Source: JAIBJN01 sp963839745
GTDB lineage: Bacteria; Actinomycetota; Thermoleophilia; Gaiellales; Gaiellaceae
Assembly: GCA_963839745.1 (NCBI GenBank)
Contig: CAWIWC010000006.1
Span: 62,001 to 126,000, forward strand
DNA: 64,000 bases
Direction: 5' to 3'
In this document: positions 16,255 to 26,037 of the stretch, one piece after another
How the letters are laid out: every line of letters starts with the position of its first letter
How positions within the stretch are numbered: position 1 is the stretch's first letter
Translations under genes and position numbers: made by a program
Notes under the pieces: generated by a model
What the model saw: the letters and a program-made list of their open reading frames with translations, nothing else
The model's database searches: none
What the model was told of the DNA's origin: nothing

Positions 16255-17223
16255 GTGAGCCCGCCGACCTCACCGCTCTTCGTCCTCGGCGTCCGGCGCT
16301 CGGGAACGACGCTCCTCCGGGTCATGCTCGACCGGAACTCGCAGCTCGCGGTCCCCGACGAGTCGTACTTCATCCCCCAGCTCGCGGACCGCCATCGAGG
16401 CCGTGTCGACGTCGACGCGTTCGTGGACGACCTCCGCCGCGTCGGGACGGTGCGCGAGTGGGAAGTCGACCCGGACGACGTACGCGCCCGGCTCCGGCCC
16501 GCCATGTCGACCGGCGAGGCGATCGGCGCCGTCTACGAGACGTACGCGGCGGCGCGGGGAAAGGCGCGCTGGGGAGACAAGACGCCGATGTACATGCAGC
16601 ACCTGCGCCTGCTCGAGCGGCTGTTCCCCGAGGCGCTCTACGTCCACCTCGTGCGCGACGGCCGCGACGCCGCGGCGTCCTTCCTGCAGATGCCGGCGGG
16701 GATCGTGACGGAGTCCTGGGGGCACCCGAGGTCGGTCGCCGACTTCGCCTGCCAATGGGGCACGGAGATCGGGGCCGCGCGCGAGCTCGGCCGTCGTGTC
16801 GGGCCCGAGCGCTACCTCGAGCTTCGGTACGAGCGGCTCGTCGAGTCGCCCGAGGACGTGCTCGGACAGATCTGCTCCTTCGCCGGCCTGCCCTGGGAGC
16901 CTTCGATGCTCGACTACGCGACGGAGGTGGACGTCAGCGCGCGGCCGCACCAGCAGAACCTGAAGCGACCTCCGACCACCGGCCTCCGGAACTGGCGCAC
17001 CGAGCTCGCCCCCGGCGACGTCGCGGGGTTCGAGGAGGTGGCGGGCGACGTCCTCGCCGAGCTCGGCTACGAGCTCGCCGACCCGCAGCGGGGAGGCACT
17101 CCCGGCGCGCGGGCGCGCGCCAAGCTGCTCGCGTACCGCGCGCAGGCATGGGCATGGCGAACGACGGGAAGCGCCGTCAGGCGCTCGCCCCTCTGGTCCC
17201 GGCGGCACCCGCCTCTCGTCTAG
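16255..17223 (+). CDS. PAPS-dependent sulfotransferase
   Basis: Transfers sulfate from PAPS to a hydroxyl group. The 5'-phosphosulfate-binding loop is in FVLGVRRSGTTLLRVMLD near the N-terminus, followed by the 3'-phosphate-binding segment YVHLVRDGRDAAASF around residue 140 and a YLELRYERLVESPEDVL segment typical of Sulfotransfer_3 proteins. Length is about 322 residues, normal for the family. I chose the GTG at 16255 because PPTSPLFVLG follows directly and a -10 hexamer sits 8 bases upstream. It lies in the polysaccharide locus, so the acceptor may be a sugar or lipid-linked intermediate. The stop overlaps the convergent gene by 4 bases. Confidence 0.85.
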   Translation: MSPPTSPLFVLGVRRSGTTLLRVMLDRNSQLAVPDESYFIPQLADRHRGRVDVDAFVDDLRRVGTVREWEVDPDDVRARLRPAMSTGEAIGAVYETYAAARGKARWGDKTPMYMQHLRLLERLFPEALYVHLVRDGRDAAASFLQMPAGIVTESWGHPRSVADFACQWGTEIGAARELGRRVGPERYLELRYERLVESPEDVLGQICSFAGLPWEPSMLDYATEVDVSARPHQQNLKRPPTTGLRNWRTELAPGDVAGFEEVAGDVLAELGYELADPQRGGTPGARARAKLLAYRAQAWAWRTTGSAVRRSPLWSRRHPPLV

Positions 17224-18506
17224 CGGGTGCCCCGCGGGCTGAGCCTGCCCTTGTAGGCGGCGAGGAACCCGTTGAGCGAGAAGTAGTAGCGGTTCTTGGT
17301 CGCGATCCCCGGCGCGTACGCGCCGAGCTTGTGCCGCCAGACGATCTTCCCGTCGGCGACGCGGAGCCCGACCGTCTTACCGTTGAGCGTCGAGACGAAG
17401 ACGAGGTTCCCGACGACCAGCGCGGGCGAGAGGACCTTGCCGCCGACGTTCCGCGACCAGAGCTGGCTCCCGGTCGTCGCCCGGAGCGCACGCAACTGGC
17501 TGTCGAACCCGCCGACGAAGATGCGCCCGTCCGCGATGGCCGGCGTCGCGTAGCCCGTGGTGCCCATCGAGCGCGTCCAGACGATGGAGCCGCTACGGAT
17601 GTTCAGGGCGACGATCTTCCCGGCTCTCGAGGTCGTGTACAGCCGGTGGCCGTCGGTCGAGGCGCTTGCGTAGAAGCTCTCGTACCGGAGTAGATCGCGC
17701 TTCACATAGGTGGTCCAGAGCTCGTTGCCGTCCGAGCGCCGCAGGCAGACGACCGAGCCGGCGTAGGTCGTGATGCAGACACGGTTTCCCCAGATAGACG
17801 GGCTCGCGTTGATCCGTCCCCCGGTGTCGTAGGCCCAGCGGACGGCCCCGCTGGTGACGTTGACGGCGAAGAGCCTCCCATCGGTCGAGCCGAAGTAGGC
17901 GGTGTTGTCGACCGCGACCGGCGACGATTCGACCCTACCCGCCGTCCCGACACGCCAGAGCACCTTCCCGTTCGCACGGTTGAGCCCCGTGACGGTGCCG
18001 TCGTGGGAGCTGACGATCAGTCGTGGGCCCGCGATCGCCGGCGACGAAGCCATGAGGCTCGCCACCTTCCGTCTCCAGACGAGGTCGCCGGTTTCGGCGT
18101 CGATCGCGAAGGTCGTCCCTTTCGCGTTGTTGACGTACAGGGTCCCGTCGCAGAACGTCGCCGGATACTCCATGAACCCGATGGCCCGGCCCCAAACCGC
18201 TTGCGTCGGCCTGCCGAGATCGATGTTCTCGCGGGCGAGGGTGCGCTGCGGGTTCCCGCCGAACGAGAGCCAGCAGGGGCCTTCCGACTTCGCCTCGGGT
18301 TCTTCGGGTTCCTCGGGCTCCTCGACCGGTTGCTCCTCGGTGGTCGTCGACAGCTCTTCGGTCGCCGTCATCACCGAGACGCCGGCGAGCTCGGTGTCGA
18401 TGCCCGCGTCGGGCGTTTCCGTCGCACGCAGGTAGGCGGCCACCGCCACGCCGGCCAGGACCAGCGCGACAACCGCGAACGCGATGATGAGTACCTTCTT
18501 CCGCAC
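17220..18506 (-). CDS. Membrane-anchored PQQ-like beta-propeller protein
   Basis: 428 residues. An N-terminal membrane anchor (VLIIAFAVVALVLAGVAVAAY) is followed by a Glu/Pro-rich linker (VEEPEEPEEPE) and about seven BamB/PQQ-type blade repeats, recognised by recurring G.V.A.....G...W pairs such as AIDAETGDLVWRR, GLNRANGKVLWRV and ALNIRSGSIVWTR. These domains usually scaffold extracytoplasmic proteins. The PQQ-cofactor residues of true dehydrogenases are not evident. It sits between a sulfotransferase and a polymerase, so a structural role in envelope polymer assembly is a reasonable inference. Confidence 0.8.
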   Translation of the reverse strand: MRKKVLIIAFAVVALVLAGVAVAAYLRATETPDAGIDTELAGVSVMTATEELSTTTEEQPVEEPEEPEEPEAKSEGPCWLSFGGNPQRTLARENIDLGRPTQAVWGRAIGFMEYPATFCDGTLYVNNAKGTTFAIDAETGDLVWRRKVASLMASSPAIAGPRLIVSSHDGTVTGLNRANGKVLWRVGTAGRVESSPVAVDNTAYFGSTDGRLFAVNVTSGAVRWAYDTGGRINASPSIWGNRVCITTYAGSVVCLRRSDGNELWTTYVKRDLLRYESFYASASTDGHRLYTTSRAGKIVALNIRSGSIVWTRSMGTTGYATPAIADGRIFVGGFDSQLRALRATTGSQLWSRNVGGKVLSPALVVGNLVFVSTLNGKTVGLRVADGKIVWRHKLGAYAPGIATKNRYYFSLNGFLAAYKGRLSPRGTR

Positions 18507-18557
18507 GAAAACCCCGAGCCGCCCAGTATGCCAGCGGCCCCGGAAGGGTCCAGCACT

Positions 18558-19986
18558 TCAGTCGGCAAGCGGCTTTGCGACCACCGCGCCCGCAAGTCCG
18601 AGTGAGAGCCAGACGAGCGGGTCCTCGAAGAACCCGCTGTAGAAGAGCGAGTGCACGAAGATCGCAAGGAAGACGGCCGACAACCCGAGGCCGAGGACGC
18701 GGTCGCGGAGCCAGGCGAGGTAGAAGAGCCGCACCGCAGCTACGAGGAACGCGAGATAGAGCGCGCTCCCGATGATGCCGAGCTCCGCCGCCACCGTGAG
18801 GGGAGCCGTGTGCGACGACTTGGCAAGCCGGTTCCGGATTTGCCCGAGCTCCTCGCTGACCTGCTCCTCCGCTCCGATTCCGACGCCGCCGATCGGGTGC
18901 TCGCGCACGATGTCGGTCGCGTTCGCAACGAGATCCGAGCGGCCGCCTGTCACGCGGAGGAGCGACTGGTCATGCCCCACGGCCGCCAGTACCGCGCTCG
19001 CCAGGAGCAAGGGAGCGAGCGCGCCGACGAGGACGATCGTCCTGGTGCGCCCGGTGCCGGCGGCGGCGGCTACGAACAGCACTCCGACGACCAGAGCGAC
19101 CATGCTCGACTGCGAGTAGGTGAAGAAGAGCGCCAGGGCGAGGAAGGCGATGACGGCAGCTCCCGCGGCCAGGCTCAGGCGCGTCAGCCAGAGCCCGACG
19201 AGGACGACGAGGATCGCCACGACCAGGAAGCGCCCGTAGATGCTCGGATCACGGAGCAGCGAGGCGGTGCGGAAGAAGGCCTCGTACGCGTTCCCGACCT
19301 CGAGGTCGCGCGCGAGGACGAGTTGCCTGCGTCGCGCGCTCCCACAGCCCGACCGCCGCCAGCACCATCGCGATGCCGGCAAACGTGCCGCCCAGTGCGA
19401 GCGGCAGCCACGGTGCGAGCGGCGCGCGGGCGGCTATCCCGACGAGGAGTGCGAAGGGGAAGTAGAAGAACAGCAGGTCGACGGCGCTCGCATCGACGTC
19501 CAGCGACCAGAGCGCGGAGAGGGCCGCCAGGCCGATGAAGGCGGCGACGGGCACGGCGAGGAGCAGCGGGACGACGACGACCTCGCGGCTCCGGAACGTA
19601 CGGACGACGAGCGCGAGGCCGGCCGCCGCCAGGACGCCGTAGAGAGGCACGAGCAGGAAGGCGCGCTGCGACCCCACGTCCAGCAGGACCCGGAACGGCG
19701 CCGCGGCGAGGAGCGCGACGGGCCACACCGCCGGATAGCGGGTCAGGACGGCGGCCAGGCCGCCGACGACGCCTGCGAGGACGACGAGCGCGCCGATGCG
19801 GAGCGGCCCGTCGACGAACCGCTCGAGGTCGTCCTCGGGCACCAGCGCGAGCGCGAGCGCGATCTCGGCTCCGGCGAGCACGGCGATCCCGGCGAGGAGC
19901 GCGATCCGCTCGCGCGCGAGCAGGACGAGCGTCGTTCCCACGGCCCCGCCGAGCGCAGCAAGCTGGATGACGGAGTCGGTCTCCAC
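18558..19986 (-). CDS. O-antigen ligase/polymerase-type membrane protein, frameshifted
   Basis: Multi-pass protein of roughly 470 residues read in two frames that meet at about 19310-19340. The N-terminal part (start 19986, METDSVIQLAALGG) has six or so helices. The C-terminal part contains the loop NATDIVREHPIGGVGIGAEEQ, which matches the long periplasmic loop of Wzy/WaaL proteins, followed by HTAPLTVAAELGIIGSALYL. Both halves are needed for a normal length, so one indel is likely. Expected role: polymerising or ligating lipid-linked repeat units outside the membrane. Confidence 0.78.
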
Positions 19987-20032
19987 GGGGCCGCGCGCAC
20001 TTTACTCCGGCCCCCCAGGCCGCCCGTCGGTT

Positions 20033-21157
20033 CTAGCGGGTGCCCTCTGCCTTGTCCCAGGTTGGCGCCACGCCGCCCTGCTGCAGGTAACGGGCGAGCG
20101 CGACCACGGTTGCCCAGCTCACGAGCGTGTAGTAGTGCGCGAGCGTCGCGCCGGGGAGCGGCACGCGCAGGCGGCCGGCGGCCGCGAGGCCCAGGAAGGC
20201 GAGTTGGCCGACGAGCGCCGTCCGGTAGATCCCTCCCTCCCGCGCGAGCAGGAAGCTCGCGGCCAGGAGCTTGAGGTGCAGCAGGCCGCTCGCGTAGCGC
20301 AGGAGCCGGTGCGAGACCAGCTCGAGCGCGTACACCGGCGGGACGCCCGAGAGCATGCGGCCCTCGAAGACGGTGCGCCAGCACCAGACGAACATCCGCA
20401 CCTTCCGCCGGTACTCCTCCTCGTTGTCGCGCGACGGCTTCTCGAAGGCGAGCGCCTCCGGCTCGTACACGGCCCGACGGCCCTTGGACGCGAAGAGGTA
20501 GGGAAAGCCGAGGTCGTGGCCGAGCGGGTACTCGACGTAGTCGCTCCGCCGCACTGCGTAGATGGAGCCGTTGCCGCCGGTGACGGAGCCCAGGGCCGAT
20601 TCCTGCTCGCGCTGCCAGAGCTCGTAGCGCCAGTACGCCCCTTCGCGGTTCGTCCCGTCCGGCTGCTCGAGCTGGAGGCGACCGCAGACGTAGGCGACGT
20701 CGGGATCGGCGAAGTTGCGCGCGAGCTTGCGGAGCGCGTCGGGCGCCCAGGTCGCGTTGGCGTCCGAGAAGGCGACGAGCTCCGACTCGGTCCCGCGCAC
20801 CGCCCGGTCGAGCGCCGGACGCTTCCCCTCGCGGGGCGCGCGCAGGAGGCTCACGCGCGGCTCGCGCGCGGCGATCTCCTCGACGATCTCCTCCGTGCGG
20901 TCGTCGGAGGCGTCGGAGGCGACGACGACCTCGAGCTGCTCGGGCGGGTAGTCGAGGGCGAGCAGGTTCTCGACGCGGCGGCCGATGACGGCATCCTCGT
21001 TGTGTGCCGGGACGACGACGACCGTCTTGGGCGTCTGCTCTTTCGCCCTCACGGGGCGCCCGCGGACCCGCGCGAGGGCGGCCGCGGCGAGCGGGTAGCC
21101 CGCGTGCGTCCAGGCAAGCGCGCCCAGCGTTCCCCAGAAGACTCCCTTGACGAGCAC
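20033..21157 (-). CDS. Membrane-associated family 2 glycosyltransferase (chitin/cellulose-synthase-like)
   Basis: 374 residues. An N-terminal membrane helix is followed by KTVVVVPAHNEDAVIG, VVVASDASDDRTEEI, the donor/metal segment LVAFSDANATWAPDAL and GGNGSIYAVRRSDY; three or four helices close the C-terminus. This is the arrangement of processive or polyprenyl-linked GT2 enzymes. The start at 21157 gives MLVKGVFWGTLGALAW as first helix. It follows the FemAB-like gene within 2 bases, so the two are probably co-transcribed. Sugar specificity cannot be read. Confidence 0.85.
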   Translation of the reverse strand: MLVKGVFWGTLGALAWTHAGYPLAAAALARVRGRPVRAKEQTPKTVVVVPAHNEDAVIGRRVENLLALDYPPEQLEVVVASDASDDRTEEIVEEIAAREPRVSLLRAPREGKRPALDRAVRGTESELVAFSDANATWAPDALRKLARNFADPDVAYVCGRLQLEQPDGTNREGAYWRYELWQREQESALGSVTGGNGSIYAVRRSDYVEYPLGHDLGFPYLFASKGRRAVYEPEALAFEKPSRDNEEEYRRKVRMFVWCWRTVFEGRMLSGVPPVYALELVSHRLLRYASGLLHLKLLAASFLLAREGGIYRTALVGQLAFLGLAAAGRLRVPLPGATLAHYYTLVSWATVVALARYLQQGGVAPTWDKAEGTR

Positions 21158-21158
21158 G

Positions 21159-22200
21159 TCAGGACGTTAGCGACCGCGCACGGTCCCGGTACGCCGGGAA
21201 GTAGCCGTCGAAGTCGATCTCGGCGCCGCCGGCGAGGCGGCGGTAGGCCTCCTCGTCGTGCACCGCCTTGCCGACCGAGGCCTCGACGAGGTCGTCGGGT
21301 GCGAAGCGGCGCTTGTACTCGAAGAGCGAGTCCTCCTGCCCTCCGACGCCCCCGCCGAGGTGCAGCGCCTCGAAGCCGAGCTCCTGGCCCCAGCGCGCGG
21401 CCGAGAACAGGGCGAGATGGCTCGCGCCGAGCCGCCGTCCCTCATCGCTCGCGCCGCCGAGGTGATAATGGAGCCACGGCGACCCGGCCAGGCACAGCAC
21501 GCTCGCGGCCAGTTCCCCGCGACGGCGAACCTCGACGAGCACGAGCGCGTCGCCGAGGCGCGCGAGCCGTTCCCAGTAGGCCGGCGGGAAGAAGTAGAAG
21601 GCGGAGGCGTCGTTGCGCCGCATCGTCTCGTCGTAGAGCGCCACGAAACCGTCCAGCGAGGCCGGGCCCTGGATGACCGTGGCAGCGAGCCCTTCGCGCT
21701 CCGCCTTGCGGACGAGGCGGCGGTGGTGCTTGTCCATGCCGGCCAGGAGGTCGCGGCCGTCCTCCAGGCGCCACGCGACGGTGTGGCCGAGGGGCTCCAC
21801 GTGCACGCCACGGGCGTCGCGCTCGTTTCCGAGCAGCGGGTGGAAGCGCACGAAGCTTGCGAGGATCCCGCGCTCGCGACACCAGGCGTCGTAGCGCTCC
21901 CAGAAGCGGGCGAGCTCGGCGCCCTCCGCGAGGAGCAGCGGGCCGCCGTAGCCGTACGGGCTCGTCACGTCGGCGGGCTCGTCCCGCAGGATCGACGCAA
22001 AGCCGACGTTCTCGCCGGGGAGGTGGAGGAAGAGCGGCCGCCCCTCGTCCAGGAGCGCGGAGGCCTCGACATATGCGCGGCGGAAGTAGACGTCGGCGCC
22101 GGCGGCGAGCGTCTCCCACTCCTCCGCGTCGACCTCGCGGAGCTCGTCGCTCCGCGCGCGGGCGCGCTCGATGTTGGTCGTGTCCTCGACGGGCGCCGGC
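21159..22200 (-). CDS. FemAB/GNAT-like aminoacyl or acyl transferase domain
   Basis: The body, from about YFRRAYVEASALL to the end, matches the FemAB-like GNAT fold (PF13480-type): YGYGGPLLLA, GMDKHHRRLVRKAEREGL, FYFFPPAYWERLARLG and LAASVLCLAGSPWLHYHLGG, then YKRRFAP near the C-terminus. Family members attach amino acids or acyl groups to peptidoglycan precursors or surface glycans. The frame is continuous with the end of the upstream sugar transferase (boundary about 22200), so the protein reads as a fusion. No convincing start codon separates them. Substrate unknown; the nearby ATP-grasp genes hint at amide decoration. Confidence 0.75.
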
Positions 22201-22773
22201 TCGGGGCGGCCGAGCTGGCTCACGGTCATGGCGAGGATCCGCAGGTCGAGCCGGAGCGACCAGTTGTCGACGTACCAGATGTCCTGCTCGATCCGCTCGG
22301 GCCACGAGATCTCGTCGCGCCCGTTCACCTGCGACCAGCCGGTGATGCCCGGGCCGCACCTCGAGCCGCCGCCGCTCGTGCTCGGTGTAGTTGGCGGCCT
22401 GTTCGACGAGGTCGGGGCGGGGGCCGACGAGCGACATCTGCCCCACGAGCACGTTGGCGAGCTGCGGCAGCTCGTCGAGGCTCGTGCGCCGCAGCCACCG
22501 CCCGCTGCGCGTGATCCGCGGGTCGTCCGGGACGATCCCGTAGGGATCGGCGAGGCCCATCCGCCTCCCCTGCTCGATCGCGTCCTGGATCATCGTCCGG
22601 AACTTGAAGAGCCCGAACTGCCTCCCGCCCCGCCGGACGCGCTGTTGGACGAGGAAGACGGGGCGACCGGTCTCCAGCAGGATCCAGATCGCGACCGCCG
22701 CGAAGAGCGGCGAGAGGACGACCAGCAGGAGCGCGGCGCCGAGGCGGTCGAGGAGCCATTTGACCGCTCTCAT
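22200..22773 (-). CDS. Initiating sugar transferase (polyprenyl-phosphate), frameshifted
   Basis: Bacterial sugar transferase domain (PF02397). It starts at the ATG at 22773 with one membrane helix (LGAALLLVVLSPLFAAVAIWI), then GRPVFLVQQRVRRGG, FKFRTMI, TSLDELPQLANVL and QMSLVGPRPDL. An extra G in CGGCCCGGGC near 22345 shifts the frame; correcting it gives the conserved RPGITGWSQVNGR and DIWYVDNWSLRLDL end. This enzyme type loads the first sugar phosphate onto undecaprenyl phosphate, starting repeat-unit synthesis. It overlaps the upstream glycosyltransferase by 4 bases. Confidence 0.85.
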
Positions 22774-23885
22774 CCAACGATCTCCCGGTAGAGCTCCTCG
22801 TGCGCGCGCGCTGCTTCGTCCCAGGTCAGGGCCTCGCGGGCACGGGCCGTGCCGTCGTACGCCTTCCGCAGCCCGCCGTGCTCGGTCAGCAGCCGGACGC
22901 AGGCATGAGCGAGGGCTGCCGGGTCCTCCGGGGGCACGACGAGGCCTGCGCCGTAGTCGGCCACGGTCTCGCCCAGCGAGCCCACGTCGCTGACGATCGC
23001 CGGGCGCCCGTAGCCGATGGCGGTCGCCAGCACGCCCGAGGAGTCGAGCTCCCGGTACGGGAGCACGACGGCGGCCGCCTCGGCCATCAGGCCGGCAATC
23101 TCCTCGTCGCGGATATACCGGAGGCGCCAGTCGATCACGCTGTCGACGCCCAGTCGGGCCGCCTGCTCGCGCACGGGCTCGACGGGGTCGAACGGGTCGC
23201 CGGCGACGATGAGCCGAGCGTCCGGCACGCGGTCGAGCACGGCTGGAAGGGCGGAGACGAGCACGTCGAGTCCCTTGTAGCGTCGCAGGAGCCCGAAGAA
23301 GAGGAGCGTCTTGCCCTCCGGCGGGCCGAGCGGCTCGGCGGAGACGTCGAAGATCGGATGGGCGATGCGCGCGAGCCGCTCGCGGGGGATCCCAAGGCCC
23401 GCGAGCCGCTCGACCGCACGCGAGGAGTGGACGACGACGCGGTCGACCGAGCGGAGGATGTCCAGCCACGCGTCGAGCTGTCCCTCCCGACGCGGGACGA
23501 CGTCGTGGGCGGTGAGCACCGTCCCCCGCTTCGCAGCGAGCTTCCGTACCCAGCGTGCGTCGACGCTCGGCCGCGGAAGCCACTGGAGGTGGACGACGTC
23601 CGGCTTCAGGGACGCGATCCGCCCCCGGAAGCGCAGAACGCTCGGCCCGTACTCGACGGCCTTCAGAGGCAGGCGCAGCGGCGAGCGCGGGAAGCGGCGC
23701 GTCAGCCTCGACGAGAGTGGGAGGAAGAGCTCGTGGCGGCGGTAGCCGTCCGGCGCGGGCGGGTCGTCGTAGGCGAACGGCGAGGTAAAGAGGTCGACGT
23801 CGAGCCCGCGCCGCGCCAGCGCTGCCGCGAGCCCGTGGTCGTACGGAGGCGTGAAGCTCGCGGGGTCGACCAGCGCGACGCGCAT
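22770..23885 (-). CDS. Family 4 glycosyltransferase
   Basis: GT-B enzyme of 371 residues. It starts MRVALVDPASFTPPYDHGLA; mid-protein LTAHDVVPR and VVVHSSRAVERL precede the C-terminal nucleotide-sugar domain with LLFFGLLRRYKGLDVLV, VVLPYRELDSSGVLATAIGY and GRPAIVSDVGSLGE. The Glu-containing E(x7)E motif of retaining GT4 enzymes appears in modified form. It overlaps both neighbours in a chain of close genes. Acts in the cytosol on lipid-linked oligosaccharide; sugar unknown. Confidence 0.85.
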   Translation of the reverse strand: MRVALVDPASFTPPYDHGLAAALARRGLDVDLFTSPFAYDDPPAPDGYRRHELFLPLSSRLTRRFPRSPLRLPLKAVEYGPSVLRFRGRIASLKPDVVHLQWLPRPSVDARWVRKLAAKRGTVLTAHDVVPRREGQLDAWLDILRSVDRVVVHSSRAVERLAGLGIPRERLARIAHPIFDVSAEPLGPPEGKTLLFFGLLRRYKGLDVLVSALPAVLDRVPDARLIVAGDPFDPVEPVREQAARLGVDSVIDWRLRYIRDEEIAGLMAEAAAVVLPYRELDSSGVLATAIGYGRPAIVSDVGSLGETVADYGAGLVVPPEDPAALAHACVRLLTEHGGLRKAYDGTARAREALTWDEAARAHEELYREIVG

Positions 23886-25039
23886 CAGAGCCGCTTGCGC
23901 AGGTACCCGAGCGAGGCGACCGCGCCGCGCAGGTCGTCCGCGGCGAAGTTCGCGCGCACCTTGCGGCCGCCGACGTAGGGAGCGGCGAACTGGCGCAGGC
24001 CGATCCGTCTGCGGCGGGCGAGCTGGAGCGAGACCCAGACGTCCTTCGCGAGGAAGATCCAGCGCGCGTCCTCCTTGAACGTCCCGTGCGGCTCCACCTC
24101 CTCCCCGGCCAGGTCGCGGTACGCGACCTCGGCGAGGTCGAACGCCCGTGTCATCACGAGGCCGCCCCAGATCGGCGCGCGCGTGTTGACCTCGATGAGC
24201 TTGTACGAGCCGTCGCGGAGATCGTGCGCCATCTCGACGTGCGCGAAGCCCGTGTAGCCCGCCGAGCGGAGCAGCTTCTGGCCCTGCTCTTCAACCTCCG
24301 GGACGTAGTCGACCTCGAAGACCGCGGAGGACCCGAAGTCGATCGGGCTCTGGCGCACCTTGCGGCCGACAACGCTTCCGAGCGGCTCGCCGGAGCGCCC
24401 GACGTAGGTGAAGAGCGAGTAGATCCGGTCCGTCGCGTCCGGGACGAGCTCCTGGACGATCGTGTCGAACCCGTGCTCTCTCGCGCGCGCCCACGCTGCG
24501 ACGGCGTCGTCGAGGCTCTGCGCGACCACGGCCTTCTCGCCGAACGTCGCTGCGAACTCCTGACCCTCCGCCGGCTTGACGAGGAAGGGCGGCTGAAGGC
24601 CTGCTGCTCTGATCGCCTCCTCGTCGCTCGCCAGGACGGTCCTGGGCGCAGGCACGCCGGCCTTCTCCGCCTCGAGCACGAGGATCTCCTTGCGGCGCAA
24701 GCGGCGGGCGACCTCGGGTCGGCGGGCAGCGGGACGTCGGCGAGCTCGCGCACCTCGTCCCAGCGGTCGAGGAGAAGCTCGACGTTCTCGTCGCGCTCCG
24801 GGAAGAGGACGACTCGGCCGCCGTAGGCGATGCGGCGCAGCGCGTCGAGGAGCGCGTCGCCTGGCGGCCGCAGGCCGTTGTCGCCGAGGAGGACGCGCTC
24901 CGCGACGTAGCGCGAGAGAGCGCGAACTCGTTCCCGCGCCAGGCGATCCCGGTGACCGGCGTCCCGTCCGGCCGAGGGCGCGGACGATCGCAAGGCCTGC
25001 GTGCAGGAGCCCGAAGACGACCGCGGGACGCCGGCTCAC
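23885..25039 (-). CDS. ATP-grasp ligase, frameshifted
   Basis: The C-terminal two thirds is clear ATP-grasp: RRKEILVLEAEKAGVPAPRT, FLVKPAEGQEFAATFG (ATP-binding Lys), TIVQELVPDATDRIYS, and the Mg-binding segment FAHVEMAHDLRDG with KLIEVNTRAPIWGG (Glu and Asn). The N-terminal third must be assembled from three frames: MSRRPAVVFGLLHAGLAIVR, then DGTPVTGIAWRGNEFALS, then RYVAERVLLGDNGLR; shifts fall near 24970, 24915 and 24715. Such CarB-like stand-alone ligases join a carboxylate to an amine. The start overlaps the GT4 stop by 4 bases. Confidence 0.78.
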   Translation of the reverse strand: MSRRPAVVFGLLHAGLAIVRALGRTGRRSPGSPGAGTSSRSLALRRGARPPRRQRPAAARRRAPRRAAPHRLRRPSRPLPGARRERRASPRPLGRGARARRRPAARRPEVARRLRRKEILVLEAEKAGVPAPRTVLASDEEAIRAAGLQPPFLVKPAEGQEFAATFGEKAVVAQSLDDAVAAWARAREHGFDTIVQELVPDATDRIYSLFTYVGRSGEPLGSVVGRKVRQSPIDFGSSAVFEVDYVPEVEEQGQKLLRSAGYTGFAHVEMAHDLRDGSYKLIEVNTRAPIWGGLVMTRAFDLAEVAYRDLAGEEVEPHGTFKEDARWIFLAKDVWVSLQLARRRRIGLRQFAAPYVGGRKVRANFAADDLRGAVASLGYLRKRL

Positions 25040-26037
25040 GCGAGTGCCGCCTCGTACGCCTCGAGATGGGCGTCGACGACCGCCTGCCAGCTGCAGAGCT
25101 CACCGATGCGGCTGCGGCCGGCCTCGCCCAGGCGGCGCCGCAGCTCCCGGTCGGCCAGCAGGCCGTCGATCGCCGCTCGCAGGGCCGGCGGGTCCCTCGG
25201 CGGGACGAGCAGGCCGGTCTCACCGTCGGCGACCATATCCGGAAGGCCACCGACTGCGGTGGCGACGACGGCCCGGCCGCGCGCGAGCGCCTCGGCGCAC
25301 ATGATCGGGAACCCGTCCCGCCGTGACGGGAAGACGACGACTGCAGCGCGGTCGAGGCGCTCGTAGAGCTGCTCGCGGGGGAGCATGCCGAGCGACTGCG
25401 GCACGTTCGGCCGGAGCGGCCCGTCGCCGGCGACGACGAGGTTGAGCCCGTCGGCAACGGCCAGCAGGTCCTCGATGCCTTTCTCGGGGGAAAGGCGGCC
25501 GGCATAGAGCACTTCAGGCGGCTCCGCCTCCGGACCGACCGCCTCCGGGACATCGACGCCGTTGGGGACGAAGCGCGCCTTCCTGGCTCCCAGCTCGATG
25601 GCAGCCTCGGTCAGCGCGCGTGAGACGCCGATCACGACCTCTGCCCTACGAACGATGCGCCTGGCGAGCGCCGGGGCACGCCGGGCGAGCTCGACGTCCG
25701 TCCCATGGAGGGTCAGCACGAGCGGCTTACCGGCGAGCGAGGCGGGGAGCGCAGTGGGGAGCCAGTGCGCGTGGACGAGATCGGCCCGCCTGGCTGCGCG
25801 CCGAGCCGCACGTGTCATGGCGGCAAGCAGGGGCGGAACCGCCCAGGGACGCCGACGGACGTTGCGCGACATGCCCGCGCCGTAGGCGAGCCCGAAGTCC
25901 CGGAAGTCTCGGCCGGGGCCCACGACCGTCACCTCCACTCCGCGCCGCCGCAGACGCACTTCCGTGTCGGCGATGAACCGGCCGGCGAAGTCTCGCTCGT
26001 CCCGCGGGTACGAGGTCGTGAGGAAGACGACCTTCAT
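25036..26037 (-). CDS. Family 4 glycosyltransferase
   Basis: 333 residues from the ATG at 26037 (MKVVFLTTSYPRDERDFAGR). Motifs: LVHAHWLPTALPASL, LTLHGTDVEL, VIGVSRALTEAAI, VPNGVDVPE, then VLYAGRLSPEKGIEDLL and FPSRRDGFPIMCAEALARGR with the retaining-GT4 acidic residue, and VATAVGGLPDMVADGETGLL. This is a textbook GT4 layout. The start overlaps the end of the upstream methyltransferase (ATGA), so it belongs to the same leftward operon. Confidence 0.88.
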   Translation of the reverse strand: MKVVFLTTSYPRDERDFAGRFIADTEVRLRRRGVEVTVVGPGRDFRDFGLAYGAGMSRNVRRRPWAVPPLLAAMTRAARRAARRADLVHAHWLPTALPASLAGKPLVLTLHGTDVELARRAPALARRIVRRAEVVIGVSRALTEAAIELGARKARFVPNGVDVPEAVGPEAEPPEVLYAGRLSPEKGIEDLLAVADGLNLVVAGDGPLRPNVPQSLGMLPREQLYERLDRAAVVVFPSRRDGFPIMCAEALARGRAVVATAVGGLPDMVADGETGLLVPPRDPPALRAAIDGLLADRELRRRLGEAGRSRIGELCSWQAVVDAHLEAYEAALA

